A DNA stretch of 64,000 nt from assembly GCA_965116165.1 (NCBI GenBank), contig OZ220484.1:2852001-2916000 (forward strand). The letters run 5' to 3'. The notes under the pieces are model-generated. The model was not told the origin of the DNA and searched no databases. It was given only the letters and a program-made list of their open reading frames with translations. The DNA is from Azophilus sp965116165 (GTDB lineage: Bacteria > Pseudomonadota > Gammaproteobacteria > Pseudomonadales > Azotimanducaceae). Positions within the stretch are counted from its first letter, which is position 1. The number at the start of each line of letters is the position of its first letter. Made by a program: the position numbers and the translations under genes. Positions 24,811 through 32,979 of this stretch are shown in pieces.

Positions 24811-25626
24811 ATGCCTGAGCCAACTCGTCCTTTTGCGCGGCTTACGCGCCGTCATATCTGGACGACGCTTGGTGTAGCCGCGCTCGCCCTTGGTATCGTC
24901 GGCGTTGTGGTGCCCCTACTGCCGACCACGCCATTCCTGATATTGGCGGCCTACCTATTTTCTCGGGGTTCCGGCAGATTGCACGCTTGGCTGGTCGATC
25001 ATCCAACTTTCGGCCCGCCGATTCGACATTGGCGTGAGCACCGGGCCGGGGAATCCGGACACCGGCACCTGAGCGAGTTCACCATGTTGGAATGGTATCG
25101 ACTGGGTCTTGATGACAGCGCCCTGATGGACGAGGTCGCGGATCTCGTGGATGCCATGCTCGGTGCCGGGCAGTACCGTCGTCTTACCCACGCCGAATTG
25201 CTGGCGACATTGCCCGATGGACCGGCGGATTTGCATCTGCGCTTTGTGGAGGCGGTGGAACAACTCGGCGCGGGTCGCTTCTTCATCACCGACGACTATC
25301 CCGCCGAGCAGGCGGCGTTGGCGCGGTTGCGGTCGGATACTCCGGGCGTGGCCGCACGGTTCGAGCTGGTTGTGAATGGCTTGGAGTTGGCCAACGGCTA
25401 TCACGAACTCACCGACGCGGAGGAACTGCGCCGGCGCATGCGCTGCGACAACCAACACCGACAGGGTCTGGGAAAACCGGCGGTTGAGCCCGACCAGCGC
25501 CTGTTGGCGGCAATGCGACACGGGCTGCCGGATTGTGCTGGCGTGGCGCTGGGGCTCGACCGCCTGGTTATGCTGGCGGTTGGGGCCTCAAGTATTCGCG
25601 AGGTCGTGCCCTTTGCCGGGCATTAG
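24811..25626 (+). CDS. Chimeric YbaN (DUF454) - EpmA fusion made by deletion
   Basis: The first 65 or so residues match YbaN (DUF454: VPLLPTTPFLILAAYLFSRGS), a small inner-membrane protein. At EHRAGESGHRH the sequence jumps into the middle of EpmA, the lysyl-tRNA-synthetase-like enzyme that beta-lysylates elongation factor P. Complete neighbours ybaN and epmA are present at 28746-30040, and this copy is that locus lacking about 480 bp. The junction lies at the shared TCGGGCCG. The EpmA part keeps EFTMLEWYRLGL and the motif-3-like GLDRLVML but lacks motif 1 and the start of motif 2, so ligase activity is unlikely. The open frame is intact. ATG 24811 matches the ybaN start; the frame is open from 24769. 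Confidence 0.85.
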   Translation: MPEPTRPFARLTRRHIWTTLGVAALALGIVGVVVPLLPTTPFLILAAYLFSRGSGRLHAWLVDHPTFGPPIRHWREHRAGESGHRHLSEFTMLEWYRLGLDDSALMDEVADLVDAMLGAGQYRRLTHAELLATLPDGPADLHLRFVEAVEQLGAGRFFITDDYPAEQAALARLRSDTPGVAARFELVVNGLELANGYHELTDAEELRRRMRCDNQHRQGLGKPAVEPDQRLLAAMRHGLPDCAGVALGLDRLVMLAVGASSIREVVPFAGH

Positions 25627-25675
25627 GGACGGTTGGCCCCGCCAAGCGCGGCGCTGCTCGAAAATTAGTTCACAA

Positions 25676-26578
25676 CTACTTAATCGGTGCAAGCAGCTCC
25701 GGGGCCGTAACCAGTTGCCGTACACCGTGCGATTTTGTTTCGTTGAACACATTTCCCGCTGCCGCCCAGTTGTGCAACGAATTGATGTCGAGTTTGGCGC
25801 ATTGTGGCCGCACATTCCACGTTACTCGGGCTGGCGAACAGTTGCTCTGATCGTAGGACGGGCCGGTGGTCGAACCGCGAAACTGCACCGGCTCACCGGT
25901 TGTCGATGGAATCATCTTCGCCTGATGCAGACCATCGACCCTGTTGCCCCCATACGCCATAGCGGTGAAATCGAGCGCCTCCGGGTCGTTGACGACCAGA
26001 AATACCTGGGCCTCGACACGCAACTGGGGGTTGGCGCAGTCTTCCGGCACACAAGCGCCAAGCCCTTCGCCGGGACTCGCGGCGCATGAGGTGTGCACCC
26101 AATGGACTTCAATGGTGTCGCCCGGCTGTACGCCTTTGTAGGCACCGGCGGCGGGTTCAAGTTCCGCAGCGCTGAGATTGGGCCTGTCGTTGCAGGCGTA
26201 GCCGCCGTGGTCGGTGTCGTCAACAAAAATGGCGAAGCCGGGCCCCCTGTGCTCGGCGTTGGTGTGCGTGTGAATATTGCACAGGTTCAACTGGCTTGCC
26301 GGCGGTGCCAAAGGGAATGATTCCCTGTTCAACCCCGCGGTATTGCCGATATCACGCGGGGTTTGCGGCCCCATGTCGATGCACAGGGTTTCGCCGGTGG
26401 CCTCCGGGGTGGAGGGCCCGCTAGCTGCTACAGGCTTGACGGTGGAGATGTCGGACTCAGTTTCCGACGACGGGCCGGATTCCGTTGCCGGTTGTTCGCC
26501 GCAAGCGGCGATAGCCAAGATTAGTGCGATACTCAAACGGTATGGGGTGCTCGCTGGCAGACTCCCGGTGCTGTTCAT
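25676..26578 (-). CDS. Delta-class carbonic anhydrase, lipoprotein-type signal
   Basis: A 300-residue exported protein. The signal has IALILAIAACGEQ with a lipobox-like cysteine near residue 26. The mature part carries GPQTPRDIGN, LNLCNIHTHTNAEHRGPGF (histidine-rich metal site), IEVHWVHTSC, NPQLRVEAQVFLVVND, and GSTTGPSYDQSNCSPARVTW. These are the conserved blocks of bacterial delta-class carbonic anhydrases, zinc enzymes that interconvert CO2 and bicarbonate in the periplasm. AAGGAG lies upstream of ATG 26578 and overlaps the edge of a MITE-1 fragment. It sits between the two ybaN-epmA copies and points opposite to them. Confidence 0.82.
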   Translation of the reverse strand: MNSTGSLPASTPYRLSIALILAIAACGEQPATESGPSSETESDISTVKPVAASGPSTPEATGETLCIDMGPQTPRDIGNTAGLNRESFPLAPPASQLNLCNIHTHTNAEHRGPGFAIFVDDTDHGGYACNDRPNLSAAELEPAAGAYKGVQPGDTIEVHWVHTSCAASPGEGLGACVPEDCANPQLRVEAQVFLVVNDPEALDFTAMAYGGNRVDGLHQAKMIPSTTGEPVQFRGSTTGPSYDQSNCSPARVTWNVRPQCAKLDINSLHNWAAAGNVFNETKSHGVRQLVTAPELLAPIK

Positions 26579-26595
26579 TTTTGGATGCTCCTTAA

Positions 26596-26619
26596 GGAAG
26601 ATCTGAACAAGTCGATAGA
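26596..26619 (+). mobile_element. MITE-1 fragment
   Basis: GGAAGATCTGAACAAGTCGA and the following TAGA match the left end of MITE-1 (one change), preceded by TTAA. The rest of the element is missing. It lies against the ribosome-binding site of the carbonic anhydrase gene. Confidence 0.6.
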
Positions 26620-26797
26620 CATCGAATCACTCCTGAGATATTGATCCTATTGTGCTTTCGATAGTTCGCCGTAACATGGGGGTTCACGAAGTATGTAGGT
26701 TGCCATTGAGAATATACACAAAGGCAGAATGGCCGTGTCAATTCCCACTAACTGTAAGTGATCCGAGTCTTTACCTTGTCGCTGATCCTCAAAATTA

Positions 26798-26947
26798 ATG
26801 GACTCGTACGACAAAGTTGATATCCTGATGCTGATCAAGCACATTGGGAAGCGCCCGGGAGTTTATGTCGGAGACATTCGCACGCCCATCCAGCTTCGGC
26901 CGCTGGGCTTTCACGGATGTATACGAGATCAAGGCCGGACTCCGTGA
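26798..26947 (+). CDS. Short hypothetical ORF, possibly a gene fragment
   Basis: A 49-residue frame begins MDSYDKVDILMLIKHIGKRP and continues GVYVGDIRTP. The 'I.KRPG.Y.GD' pattern recalls the N-terminus of GHKL-type ATPases and some hypothetical proteins, but the frame ends soon after and no continuation is clear. It may be the stump of a longer gene. The remainder of 26620-27064 holds nothing I recognise. Confidence 0.3.
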   Translation: MDSYDKVDILMLIKHIGKRPGVYVGDIRTPIQLRPLGFHGCIRDQGRTP

Positions 26948-27064
26948 AGTCATCGAGAACCTTTGTGTCTCCTGCTCCCGGCCGGATAGCGTCGCTGCCA
27001 TGTTGTCACGGGCTGAATCCTGCGCTGCGGCATTGCACAGATAAGGCCGAGGTCGTCGTTCGCG

Positions 27065-27540
27065 ATGGCTGCAAGACTTTATACCGACGCGGAACTGGAA
27101 GAGTTTCGCTTGATGCCCAAACACATCATCAATCCCCGTGCCCGCTGGCTAGAAAAGCCCAAAGAAGGTCCGCCCACCGGCAGCGCAACTTTCAGGTGTC
27201 CGCAGGAGACGGCGAGGATGAGGTTCGCTTCCAGATTTATCAACGGCAGAACCTGACGGACGAGCAGGACTTCTCCTGCGGGATTGCCTACCTGCCTCGC
27301 GGTGCGCCTCCTTTGACACTGGCGCGCTACAATGGGCCTAGTCACGAGCACCGAGATATCGTCTACCGCCCGCATATCCACCGCGCATCGGAGCAGGCTA
27401 TCGCGGCGGGTAGAGAAGCCGAATCCGAGGCGACTGAGACAAGTCGATTCGAATCTGCGGAAGGCGCTTTGGCCTGTCTGGCGGAGGATTACAATGTGAA
27501 GGGGTTAGATGTCCGTCACGATGAACCGAGATTGTTCTGA
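27065..27540 (+). pseudogene. DUF6978 family protein, frameshifted
   Basis: The first frame from ATG 27065 gives MAARLYTDAELEEFRLMPKH and NPRARW, then loses homology at about 27172. The next frame continues with HRQRNFQVSAGDGEDEVRF, QRQNLTDEQDFSCG, RYNGPSHEHRD and EGALACL, all typical of DUF6978. One more C in the CCC run near 27172 would rejoin them (EGPPHRQRNF). The function of the family is unknown; it commonly precedes DUF1828 genes in mobile regions, as here with only a one-base overlap (27540). Whether the deletion is real or a sequencing error cannot be told. Confidence 0.65.
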
Positions 27541-28328
27541 TGACAATCGACACGGACGCCCTGAAATCTCTACTGTGTGAACGTCTCTGCGAAGAGGTGC
27601 GAGTCGAACCGCGTCCCGACGGTGCGCTGCTGTTGCGAACGCACTTTGCGTTCCCCGATGGAGACCGGTATCCAATCCATCTCTCGGAAGCGCTGTCCGG
27701 GGGGGTTCGCTTGTCTGATCGCGGACATACGCTGATGCACATCAGCTACGACCACGATGTGGACGCCTTCATGGACGGAACGCGGGGGATGCTCCTCGAG
27801 CGCATCATGGGCGAGACCGGGCTGCGGTGGGACGGAGATGGCGGGGCGCTATGCATCGACTCCGCACCGGATCGACTTCCCGAGACCCTCTTCGTTTTCG
27901 GGCAAGCCTTGACCCGGGTCTACGACCTGACACTGCTCTCGCGTTTCAACGCTGGCTCCACGTTCTACGACGATCTGGCCGACCTCCTTTTCCGCTATGT
28001 GGACGAAGCCAGGATCGAACGCGACTTCCAACCGGATGTGCCCAATGCCGATGCCTATCCGGTGGACTACCGCATAGACGGCAAGAACGAAGTTCCGCTG
28101 TTCCTCTACGGCGTGCCGAATCGCGACAAGGCGCGCCTGACCACGATCATGCTGGCGCACTTGCACCGGCACGATCTTCGTTTCGAGTCGATTCTCGTCT
28201 TCGAAGACCAGACTGCGCTCCCGAGGACCGATCTCGCAAGGCTGTCGGATGTGGGCGGCGACATGATCTCGTCACTTGCCTCGCACGAGGATCTCAACCG
28301 GAAGCTCCTTCAGCGTGTCGCGGCATGA
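27540..28328 (+). CDS. DUF1828 domain protein
   Basis: A 262-residue protein. The N-terminal half has VRVEPRPDGALLLRTHFAFPDGD, VRLSDRGHTLMHISYDHDVD and RFNAGSTFYDDLADL, the pattern of DUF1828 followed by a DUF1829-like C-terminal half (NVPLFLYGVPNRDKA-like, LRFESILVFEDQ). No catalytic motif is evident. It overlaps the end of the DUF6978 frame by one base, so both were probably one transcription unit. Such pairs are frequent in islands and near toxin-antitoxin or defence genes; a role there is inference. An 8-bp hairpin lies 56 bases downstream. Confidence 0.7.
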   Translation: MTIDTDALKSLLCERLCEEVRVEPRPDGALLLRTHFAFPDGDRYPIHLSEALSGGVRLSDRGHTLMHISYDHDVDAFMDGTRGMLLERIMGETGLRWDGDGGALCIDSAPDRLPETLFVFGQALTRVYDLTLLSRFNAGSTFYDDLADLLFRYVDEARIERDFQPDVPNADAYPVDYRIDGKNEVPLFLYGVPNRDKARLTTIMLAHLHRHDLRFESILVFEDQTALPRTDLARLSDVGGDMISSLASHEDLNRKLLQRVAA

Positions 28329-28383
28329 GTCGGGAGTGTCCCGGACCACGTTGCGTCCGCTTGAAGTAGCTCGTGCGTTTTAT

Positions 28384-28403
28384 GCGAGGGGGTGTCCCCT
28401 CGC
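28384..28403 (+). terminator. Hairpin after DUF1828 gene, no T-run
   Basis: GCGAGGGG, loop GTGT, CCCCTCGC form a strong stem, but no U-tract follows. The rest of the 28329-28745 gap has only a direct repeat TGTCCGGTTT (about 28533 and 28557) and no gene I can support. Confidence 0.4.
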
Positions 28404-28745
28404 GCTCCCCGGCTGAGGGCTCCAACTGCGCGTCCGCGCCTTACCCGGAACGCTCCTGCCGCCACTGATGCGGCATCATCGGTTGGATGGAGCACTGGGA
28501 ACAAGGAAAACACCTGTTGTAAACAAATAGATATGTCCGGTTTTAGAATAAATAAACTGTCCGGTTTGCCGATTCGGATTCCGCCCTTGGCCGTTGCCGC
28601 CCGGAGGGAGCAGAGTGGCGGCCGGGTGCCGGGGGAGAGCATGGCCACCGTTCCCGACCATCGGCACGACAGAGAAATTGACCATTGCGGCAATTGCTGG
28701 TTCGGGTAAACATTATTTGTCGTCTTCCCGTAGATAGGCATCATC

Positions 28746-29150
28746 ATGCCTGAGCCAACCCACCCCATTACGCGGCTCACGCGCCGTCATGTCTGGACGG
28801 CGCTTGGCGCGGTCGCCCTCGCCCTTGGCATCGTCGGCGTTGTGGTGCCCCTGCTGCCGACCACGCCATTCCTGATATTGGCGGCCTACCTATTTTCTCG
28901 GGGTTCCGGCAGATTGCACGCTTGGCTGGTCGATCATCCAACTTTCGGCCCGCCGATTCGACATTGGCGTGAGCATCGGGCCGTTTCGCGACGGGCGAAA
29001 GTCTCGGCCTCTATCGCCATTGTGCTCATCTTTGCTTTTTCGGTGGTGCTTGCGCTGCCGGCCTGGGCGCTTGCCCTACAGGCAATCGTCCTTGGCGGTG
29101 TTGCTGGCTTTCTCATCACTCGGCCAACGCCTCCAAAAGATCCCCGGTAG
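28746..29150 (+). CDS. ybaN: YbaN-like inner membrane protein (DUF454)
   Basis: A 134-residue membrane protein with three hydrophobic segments: ALGAVALALGIVGVVVPLLP, an ALPAWALALQ helix and VLGGVAGFLI. The signature PLLPTTPFLILAAYLFSRGS is typical of DUF454. Its function is unknown in most bacteria. It lies 26 bases before epmA and is the complete version of the N-terminal part of the chimera at 24811. Near-identity of the two over about 240 bp of DNA shows a duplication rather than two old paralogues. Confidence 0.88.
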   Translation: MPEPTHPITRLTRRHVWTALGAVALALGIVGVVVPLLPTTPFLILAAYLFSRGSGRLHAWLVDHPTFGPPIRHWREHRAVSRRAKVSASIAIVLIFAFSVVLALPAWALALQAIVLGGVAGFLITRPTPPKDPR

Positions 29151-29176
29151 CGTCTCGGAACAATTTGAGGGTTGCC

Positions 29177-30040
29177 ATGCACTTCCAACAACCAATGCCC
29201 GAGTCCTGGGAACCCACCTGTACGGTTGAGGTGCTCGGGGCGCGTGCGGAGATACTGGCCAAGGCGCGCCGTTTTTTTGCCGAACGGGGCGTTGTGGAGG
29301 TGCAAACACCCACACTGGGGCGAACCACCGTATCCGATCCGCAGATCGAGAGCCTGCGCACTGTCGGCGGTGAGTACCTACAAACGTCTCCGGAGTACTA
29401 CATGAAGCGCCTGCTCGCCGCCGGTGTCCCGTCGATCTATCAGATTGGGCCTGTGTATCGGGCCGAGGAATCCGGACACTGGCACCTGACCGAATTCACC
29501 ATGTTGGAATGGTATCGACTGGGTCTTGATGACAGGGCCCTGATGGACGAGGTCGCGGGTCTCGTGGATGCCATACTCGGTGCCGGACAGTACCGTTGTC
29601 TTACCCACGCCGAATTGCTGGCGACATTGCCCGATGGACCGGCGGATTTGCATCTGCGCTTTGTGGAGGCGGTGGAACAACTCGGCGCGGGTCGCTTCTT
29701 CATCATCGACTATCCCGCCGAGCAGGCGGCGTTGGCGCGGTTGCGGTCGGATAATCCGGGTGTGGCCGCCCGGTTCGAACTGGTTGTGAATGGCTTGGAG
29801 TTGGCCAACGGCTATCACGAACTCACCGACGCGGAGGAACTGCGCGGGCGCATGCGCTGCGACAACCAACATCGACAGGGTCTGGGAAAACCGGCGGTTG
29901 AGCCCGACCAGTGCCTGTTGGCGGCAATGCGACACGGGCTGCCGGATTGCGCTGGCGTGGCGCTGGGGCTCGACCGTCTGGTTATGCTGGCGGTTGGGGC
30001 CTCAAGTATTCGCGAGGTCGTGCCCTTTGCCGGGCATTAG
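29177..30040 (+). CDS. epmA: Elongation factor P--(R)-beta-lysine ligase EpmA
   Basis: A 287-residue class II aminoacyl-tRNA-synthetase-like enzyme without anticodon-binding domain. It has motif 1 region RRFFAERGVVEVQTPTL, motif 2 YRAEESGHWHLTEFTMLEWYR (in two parts), and motif 3 GLDRLVMLAVG. EpmA activates (R)-beta-lysine and attaches it to a conserved lysine of translation factor EF-P. ATG 29177 follows GAGGG at a good distance; TTG 29165 is an upstream alternative. efp and epmB are not in the window. It is the intact version of the deleted copy at 24811-25626. Confidence 0.9.
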   Translation: MHFQQPMPESWEPTCTVEVLGARAEILAKARRFFAERGVVEVQTPTLGRTTVSDPQIESLRTVGGEYLQTSPEYYMKRLLAAGVPSIYQIGPVYRAEESGHWHLTEFTMLEWYRLGLDDRALMDEVAGLVDAILGAGQYRCLTHAELLATLPDGPADLHLRFVEAVEQLGAGRFFIIDYPAEQAALARLRSDNPGVAARFELVVNGLELANGYHELTDAEELRGRMRCDNQHRQGLGKPAVEPDQCLLAAMRHGLPDCAGVALGLDRLVMLAVGASSIREVVPFAGH

Positions 30041-30068
30041 GGACGGCTGGTCCCGCCAAGCGCGGCGC

Positions 30069-30123
30069 TGCCCGAAAATTGGTGTCCGACCAACGCCTGA
30101 GTGGTCAATTCCGTTGGGTATTC
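30069..30123 (+). repeat. 55-bp intergenic repeat, copy 1
   Basis: TGCCCGAAAATTGG ... GGTCAATT ... GGGTATTC aligns without gaps to 58093-58147 (44 of 55 bases). The ends are partly inverted copies (CCCGAAAATTG versus CCCGGCAAAATTG in the second copy). A truncated third piece ends the duplicated block at about 25668. Confidence 0.5.
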
Positions 30124-30153
30124 GGACTCCACTGGATAGCCGCGCATCGTTAG

Positions 30154-30252
30154 GGAAGGTCTGAACAAGTCGATAGAGCGGCATTTAGCTAATCGTAAAC
30201 TATTGATTTTATTAAATCGAATGCTCCGACTACAGGATTAATCAGAGGTGCG
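30154..30252 (+). mobile_element. MITE-1, full copy (99 bp)
   Basis: It begins GGAAGGTCTGAACAAGTCGA and ends GATTAATCAGAGGTGCG, flanked by TTAG at 30150-30153 and 30253-30256. The right terminal bases have drifted from the family consensus GGTTCC. Confidence 0.85.
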
Positions 30253-30392
30253 TTAGCGGGAATGGCTGGGATGGCGGTTGTGTCGTGGCTTGATATGGGC
30301 CGTGCGGCATGCCTCGTATTGACGCGCCCCGCTCACTCTGACACCGTGCGGATCCTGCGGTAGGACGTCGGTCACGACCAAGGAGCACAGGC

Positions 30393-31166
30393 TTGGCAAA
30401 GACCATCAGCGATGCGGTACGCGAGATTTGCCTGTCGTTCCCCGAAACCGAGGAGCGGCCATCCCGAGGTTCGCCCGATTTTCGCGTGCGGGGCAAAACC
30501 TTTGCCAGCTATGTCGTCAACCACCACGGCGACGGACGCATCGCGCTCTGGCTGAACGCGCCTCCGGGTGCCCAGGAATTCTATGCCGGCAACGAGCCGG
30601 AGCATTACTTCGTGCCGCCCTATTTGGGCCCGCGCGGCTGGCTGGGCATGCACTTGGACAAGGGGCTGCGCTGGACAACCATCGCCGAGCGTGTGCGGGA
30701 AGCCTATGAAAAGGTGGCGCCCCGGCAACTGAGCGCGACGCTCGGCACAACGATTCCTATCGAACCCCCCACGGATGCCCTGCCCATCGAGGAATTTGAC
30801 CCGCTCGCGAGGCTGGAGATACAAGCAACGCTGGCGAGATTTCGGGATCTCTGTCTGGCCCTGCCGGAGACCGCCGAGGCGCTCCAGTTCGGTACTCCCA
30901 TCTGGCGGGCGGGCCGCAAGACCTTCGCCGGCGCGCACAGCAGAAAGGGTCGCCTGAAACTGCAATTCTGGACGGGTACCGACCGGCAGGCCACGTTGAC
31001 CTTCGATTCACGCTATTCAATACCGCCCTACATGGGACACAACGGCTGGATCGAGCTCGATGTCGAGGACGACGCCAACTGGGATGAGATTGAGGAGCTC
31101 GCGCTCGTTAGCTATCGGCATTTCGCCCTGAAACGCATGCTAAGGGCGTTGGACGGGCCTGCTTGA
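30393..31166 (+). CDS. Tandem MmcQ/YjbR-like protein
   Basis: A 257-residue protein made of two related halves. The first has EICLSFPETEERPSRG, PDFRVRGKTFAS and VPPYLGPRGWLGMHLD; the second LCLALPETAEALQFG, PIWRAGRKTFAG and IPPYMGHNGWIELDVE. Both match the MmcQ/YjbR 'CyaY-like' fold, usually found as a single domain of about 120 residues and annotated as DNA-binding without firm proof. TTG 30393 is preferred as start because AAGGAG lies at the right distance upstream. No operon partner. Confidence 0.8.
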   Translation: MAKTISDAVREICLSFPETEERPSRGSPDFRVRGKTFASYVVNHHGDGRIALWLNAPPGAQEFYAGNEPEHYFVPPYLGPRGWLGMHLDKGLRWTTIAERVREAYEKVAPRQLSATLGTTIPIEPPTDALPIEEFDPLARLEIQATLARFRDLCLALPETAEALQFGTPIWRAGRKTFAGAHSRKGRLKLQFWTGTDRQATLTFDSRYSIPPYMGHNGWIELDVEDDANWDEIEELALVSYRHFALKRMLRALDGPA

Positions 31167-31362
31167 GTCCCGCCGGTGATATTGATATAGGGGCGGCGCG
31201 TTGACGACCCGCGCACCGGCGGCGGCAAAGACGGTCGCGCGGTAATTCCCGCTGAACTTGGCGGTGCCCGTAAAGTTGGCGCCCAACGGACGCAAACGTT
31301 TTTTGCATCACCCCGTCGGCACGGGATAGGATGCTAAATCCGATTTCGAGAGAGGGAATATC

Positions 31363-32691
31363 GTGGAGGCCAAGCAACCCAACCCTGAGCTGAGCGAGGC
31401 GCGCTGCCCGGTGCATCTCGCCGATGTTGATCTGTTTGCGCCCGGTGCCCAGGAACATTGGTATGAGGCCTATGACATCCTGCATGCCGAGGCGCCGGTA
31501 CACCGCATTCCGGGGGAGGGTTTTGCGCCGGGCACCGATGCTTTCATTCTTTCCAAGCACGAGGATATCGCCCTCGTTGTGCGCGATGAGGAACGGTTTC
31601 CCGTGGTGACCAGCATGGCCCTCAAGCAGGTCATGGAGGCGACCCAGGCCGGTGGAGACCCGTTTGAACTGCCCAACATCACCACCTTGATCGCATCCAT
31701 GGTTACCTTGCGGCCCAACCCCGACCTTTGGCGCTCGCACCGGCAAGAACTTACCGATCCCTGGGTTGGCCCCGGCGCCGGCCGCAACCGGGAAATGGTC
31801 GAACGTGTGGCCAACGAGCTCGTCGACAGGTGGATTGATCGCGGCGAGGTCGATTTTGTCTCCGAGTTCGCCCAGCCGCTACCGCATACGGTGATGGCGA
31901 ATGTCCTCGGCTGGCCCCTGGCCGACCTCAAACTCCTGAAGTACTTTGGCGACGGCACTGTGAAGCCCTTTGTTTACGGCCGCAGGCACAACAACCTTCT
32001 CAACGAGGAGGAGACAAAAAGCCAATTCGAGGTTCTTGATGAGTTCAAGCACTACACCGCCGGGTTGATTCGCGAGAAACGCAAAAAACCGGCGGAAGAC
32101 ATGATTTCCTTCCTCACCCAGGTGGAGTATTCGCCGCTCAAGCGCCAATTGACCGATCTGGAAATCAACGGAATCGTCTACGCCATGGTCATTGGCGGGC
32201 TGGAGACGACCCAATATGCGCTCGCCGAACAAGTACAGTTGCTCATTGAGCGAGACGGTGTCTGGGATGCGTTGAAGGCGGATCGGTCGAAAGTCCGGCC
32301 CTTTACCGAGGAGGGCATGCGCCTGCGCTCGCCCACCCAGGGCCTCTCCACCCGCATCACCAGTCGCGATGAGGTCTTTCAAGGTGTGCATGTTCCCAAG
32401 GGCTCCTACCTCCATCTGCGTTGGGCGGCGGCCAATATCGACCCCGACGAGTGGGACGGGGCCCAGCAACTGAAACTCGACCGGCGGGCCGGCACACGCC
32501 ATCTGACCTTTTCCCAGGGGCCGCGGGTTTGTCCGGGTGCCCATGTGTCGCGCCTGGAGCAGACGGTCGCCTGGAACACGCTGCTCGACCGGGTCGAGCG
32601 GTTCGCCTACGCCGAGGACAACGACTTCCTGCATCAACCGGGCATCATGCTGGGAACCCTGCGGCTCAATTTGACATTCACCAAGGCTTGA
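31363..32691 (+). CDS. Cytochrome P450
   Basis: A 442-residue soluble P450. The I-helix has MVIGGLETTQYAL (acid and threonine for oxygen activation), the K-helix ExxR is in EEGMRLRSP, and the haem loop is FSQGPRVCPGAH with the thiolate cysteine near residue 390. The lack of a membrane anchor fits class I bacterial P450s that take electrons from ferredoxin; none is adjacent. Substrate unknown. The start is GTG 31363 after GAGAGGGAA. A weak inverted repeat CCGATT...AATCGG lies 14 bases downstream and could help termination. Confidence 0.92.
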   Translation: MEAKQPNPELSEARCPVHLADVDLFAPGAQEHWYEAYDILHAEAPVHRIPGEGFAPGTDAFILSKHEDIALVVRDEERFPVVTSMALKQVMEATQAGGDPFELPNITTLIASMVTLRPNPDLWRSHRQELTDPWVGPGAGRNREMVERVANELVDRWIDRGEVDFVSEFAQPLPHTVMANVLGWPLADLKLLKYFGDGTVKPFVYGRRHNNLLNEEETKSQFEVLDEFKHYTAGLIREKRKKPAEDMISFLTQVEYSPLKRQLTDLEINGIVYAMVIGGLETTQYALAEQVQLLIERDGVWDALKADRSKVRPFTEEGMRLRSPTQGLSTRITSRDEVFQGVHVPKGSYLHLRWAAANIDPDEWDGAQQLKLDRRAGTRHLTFSQGPRVCPGAHVSRLEQTVAWNTLLDRVERFAYAEDNDFLHQPGIMLGTLRLNLTFTKA

Positions 32692-32784
32692 TGCGCGTCA
32701 CACCGATTTTATAGCGCATTAATCGGAAAGTTTATTTGTTCTAAAATCGGGCATATCTATTCGTTGACACGCCACAAAAGAGCC

Positions 32785-32812
32785 TTGACGACGGTACGCA
32801 AAGCACTACACT
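32785..32812 (+). promoter_or_regulatory. Candidate sigma70 promoter for rho
   Basis: TTGACG (32785-32790) and TACACT (32807-32812) with 16 bp between, giving a leader of about 160 bases before the rho start. A long leader is expected for rho, which controls its own transcription. Confidence 0.5.
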
Positions 32813-32979
32813 TGCCAATCGGAGGCGTAAACATCGCTTCTTCCCAACCGCATTGAAGTTCACTACCCCTCAGCCTCCCTTGGCGTTAGACCATGGGTAA
32901 AACGCCTCCAAGTGTGCGGATTGGGTCGGCATCCCGCGCAGTCTCGCGCATGACGTCACAACAAGAGCAAACGGTTTCC

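Noticed and set aside
26917..27540. 207-codon frame as the full DUF6978 gene
   Set aside because: Its first 85 residues are unlike the family, while the family N-terminus is found in another frame from 27065.
28392..28709. 105-codon frame before ybaN
   Set aside because: No ribosome site, no recognisable domain, and an equally long antisense frame exists; composition is not gene-like.
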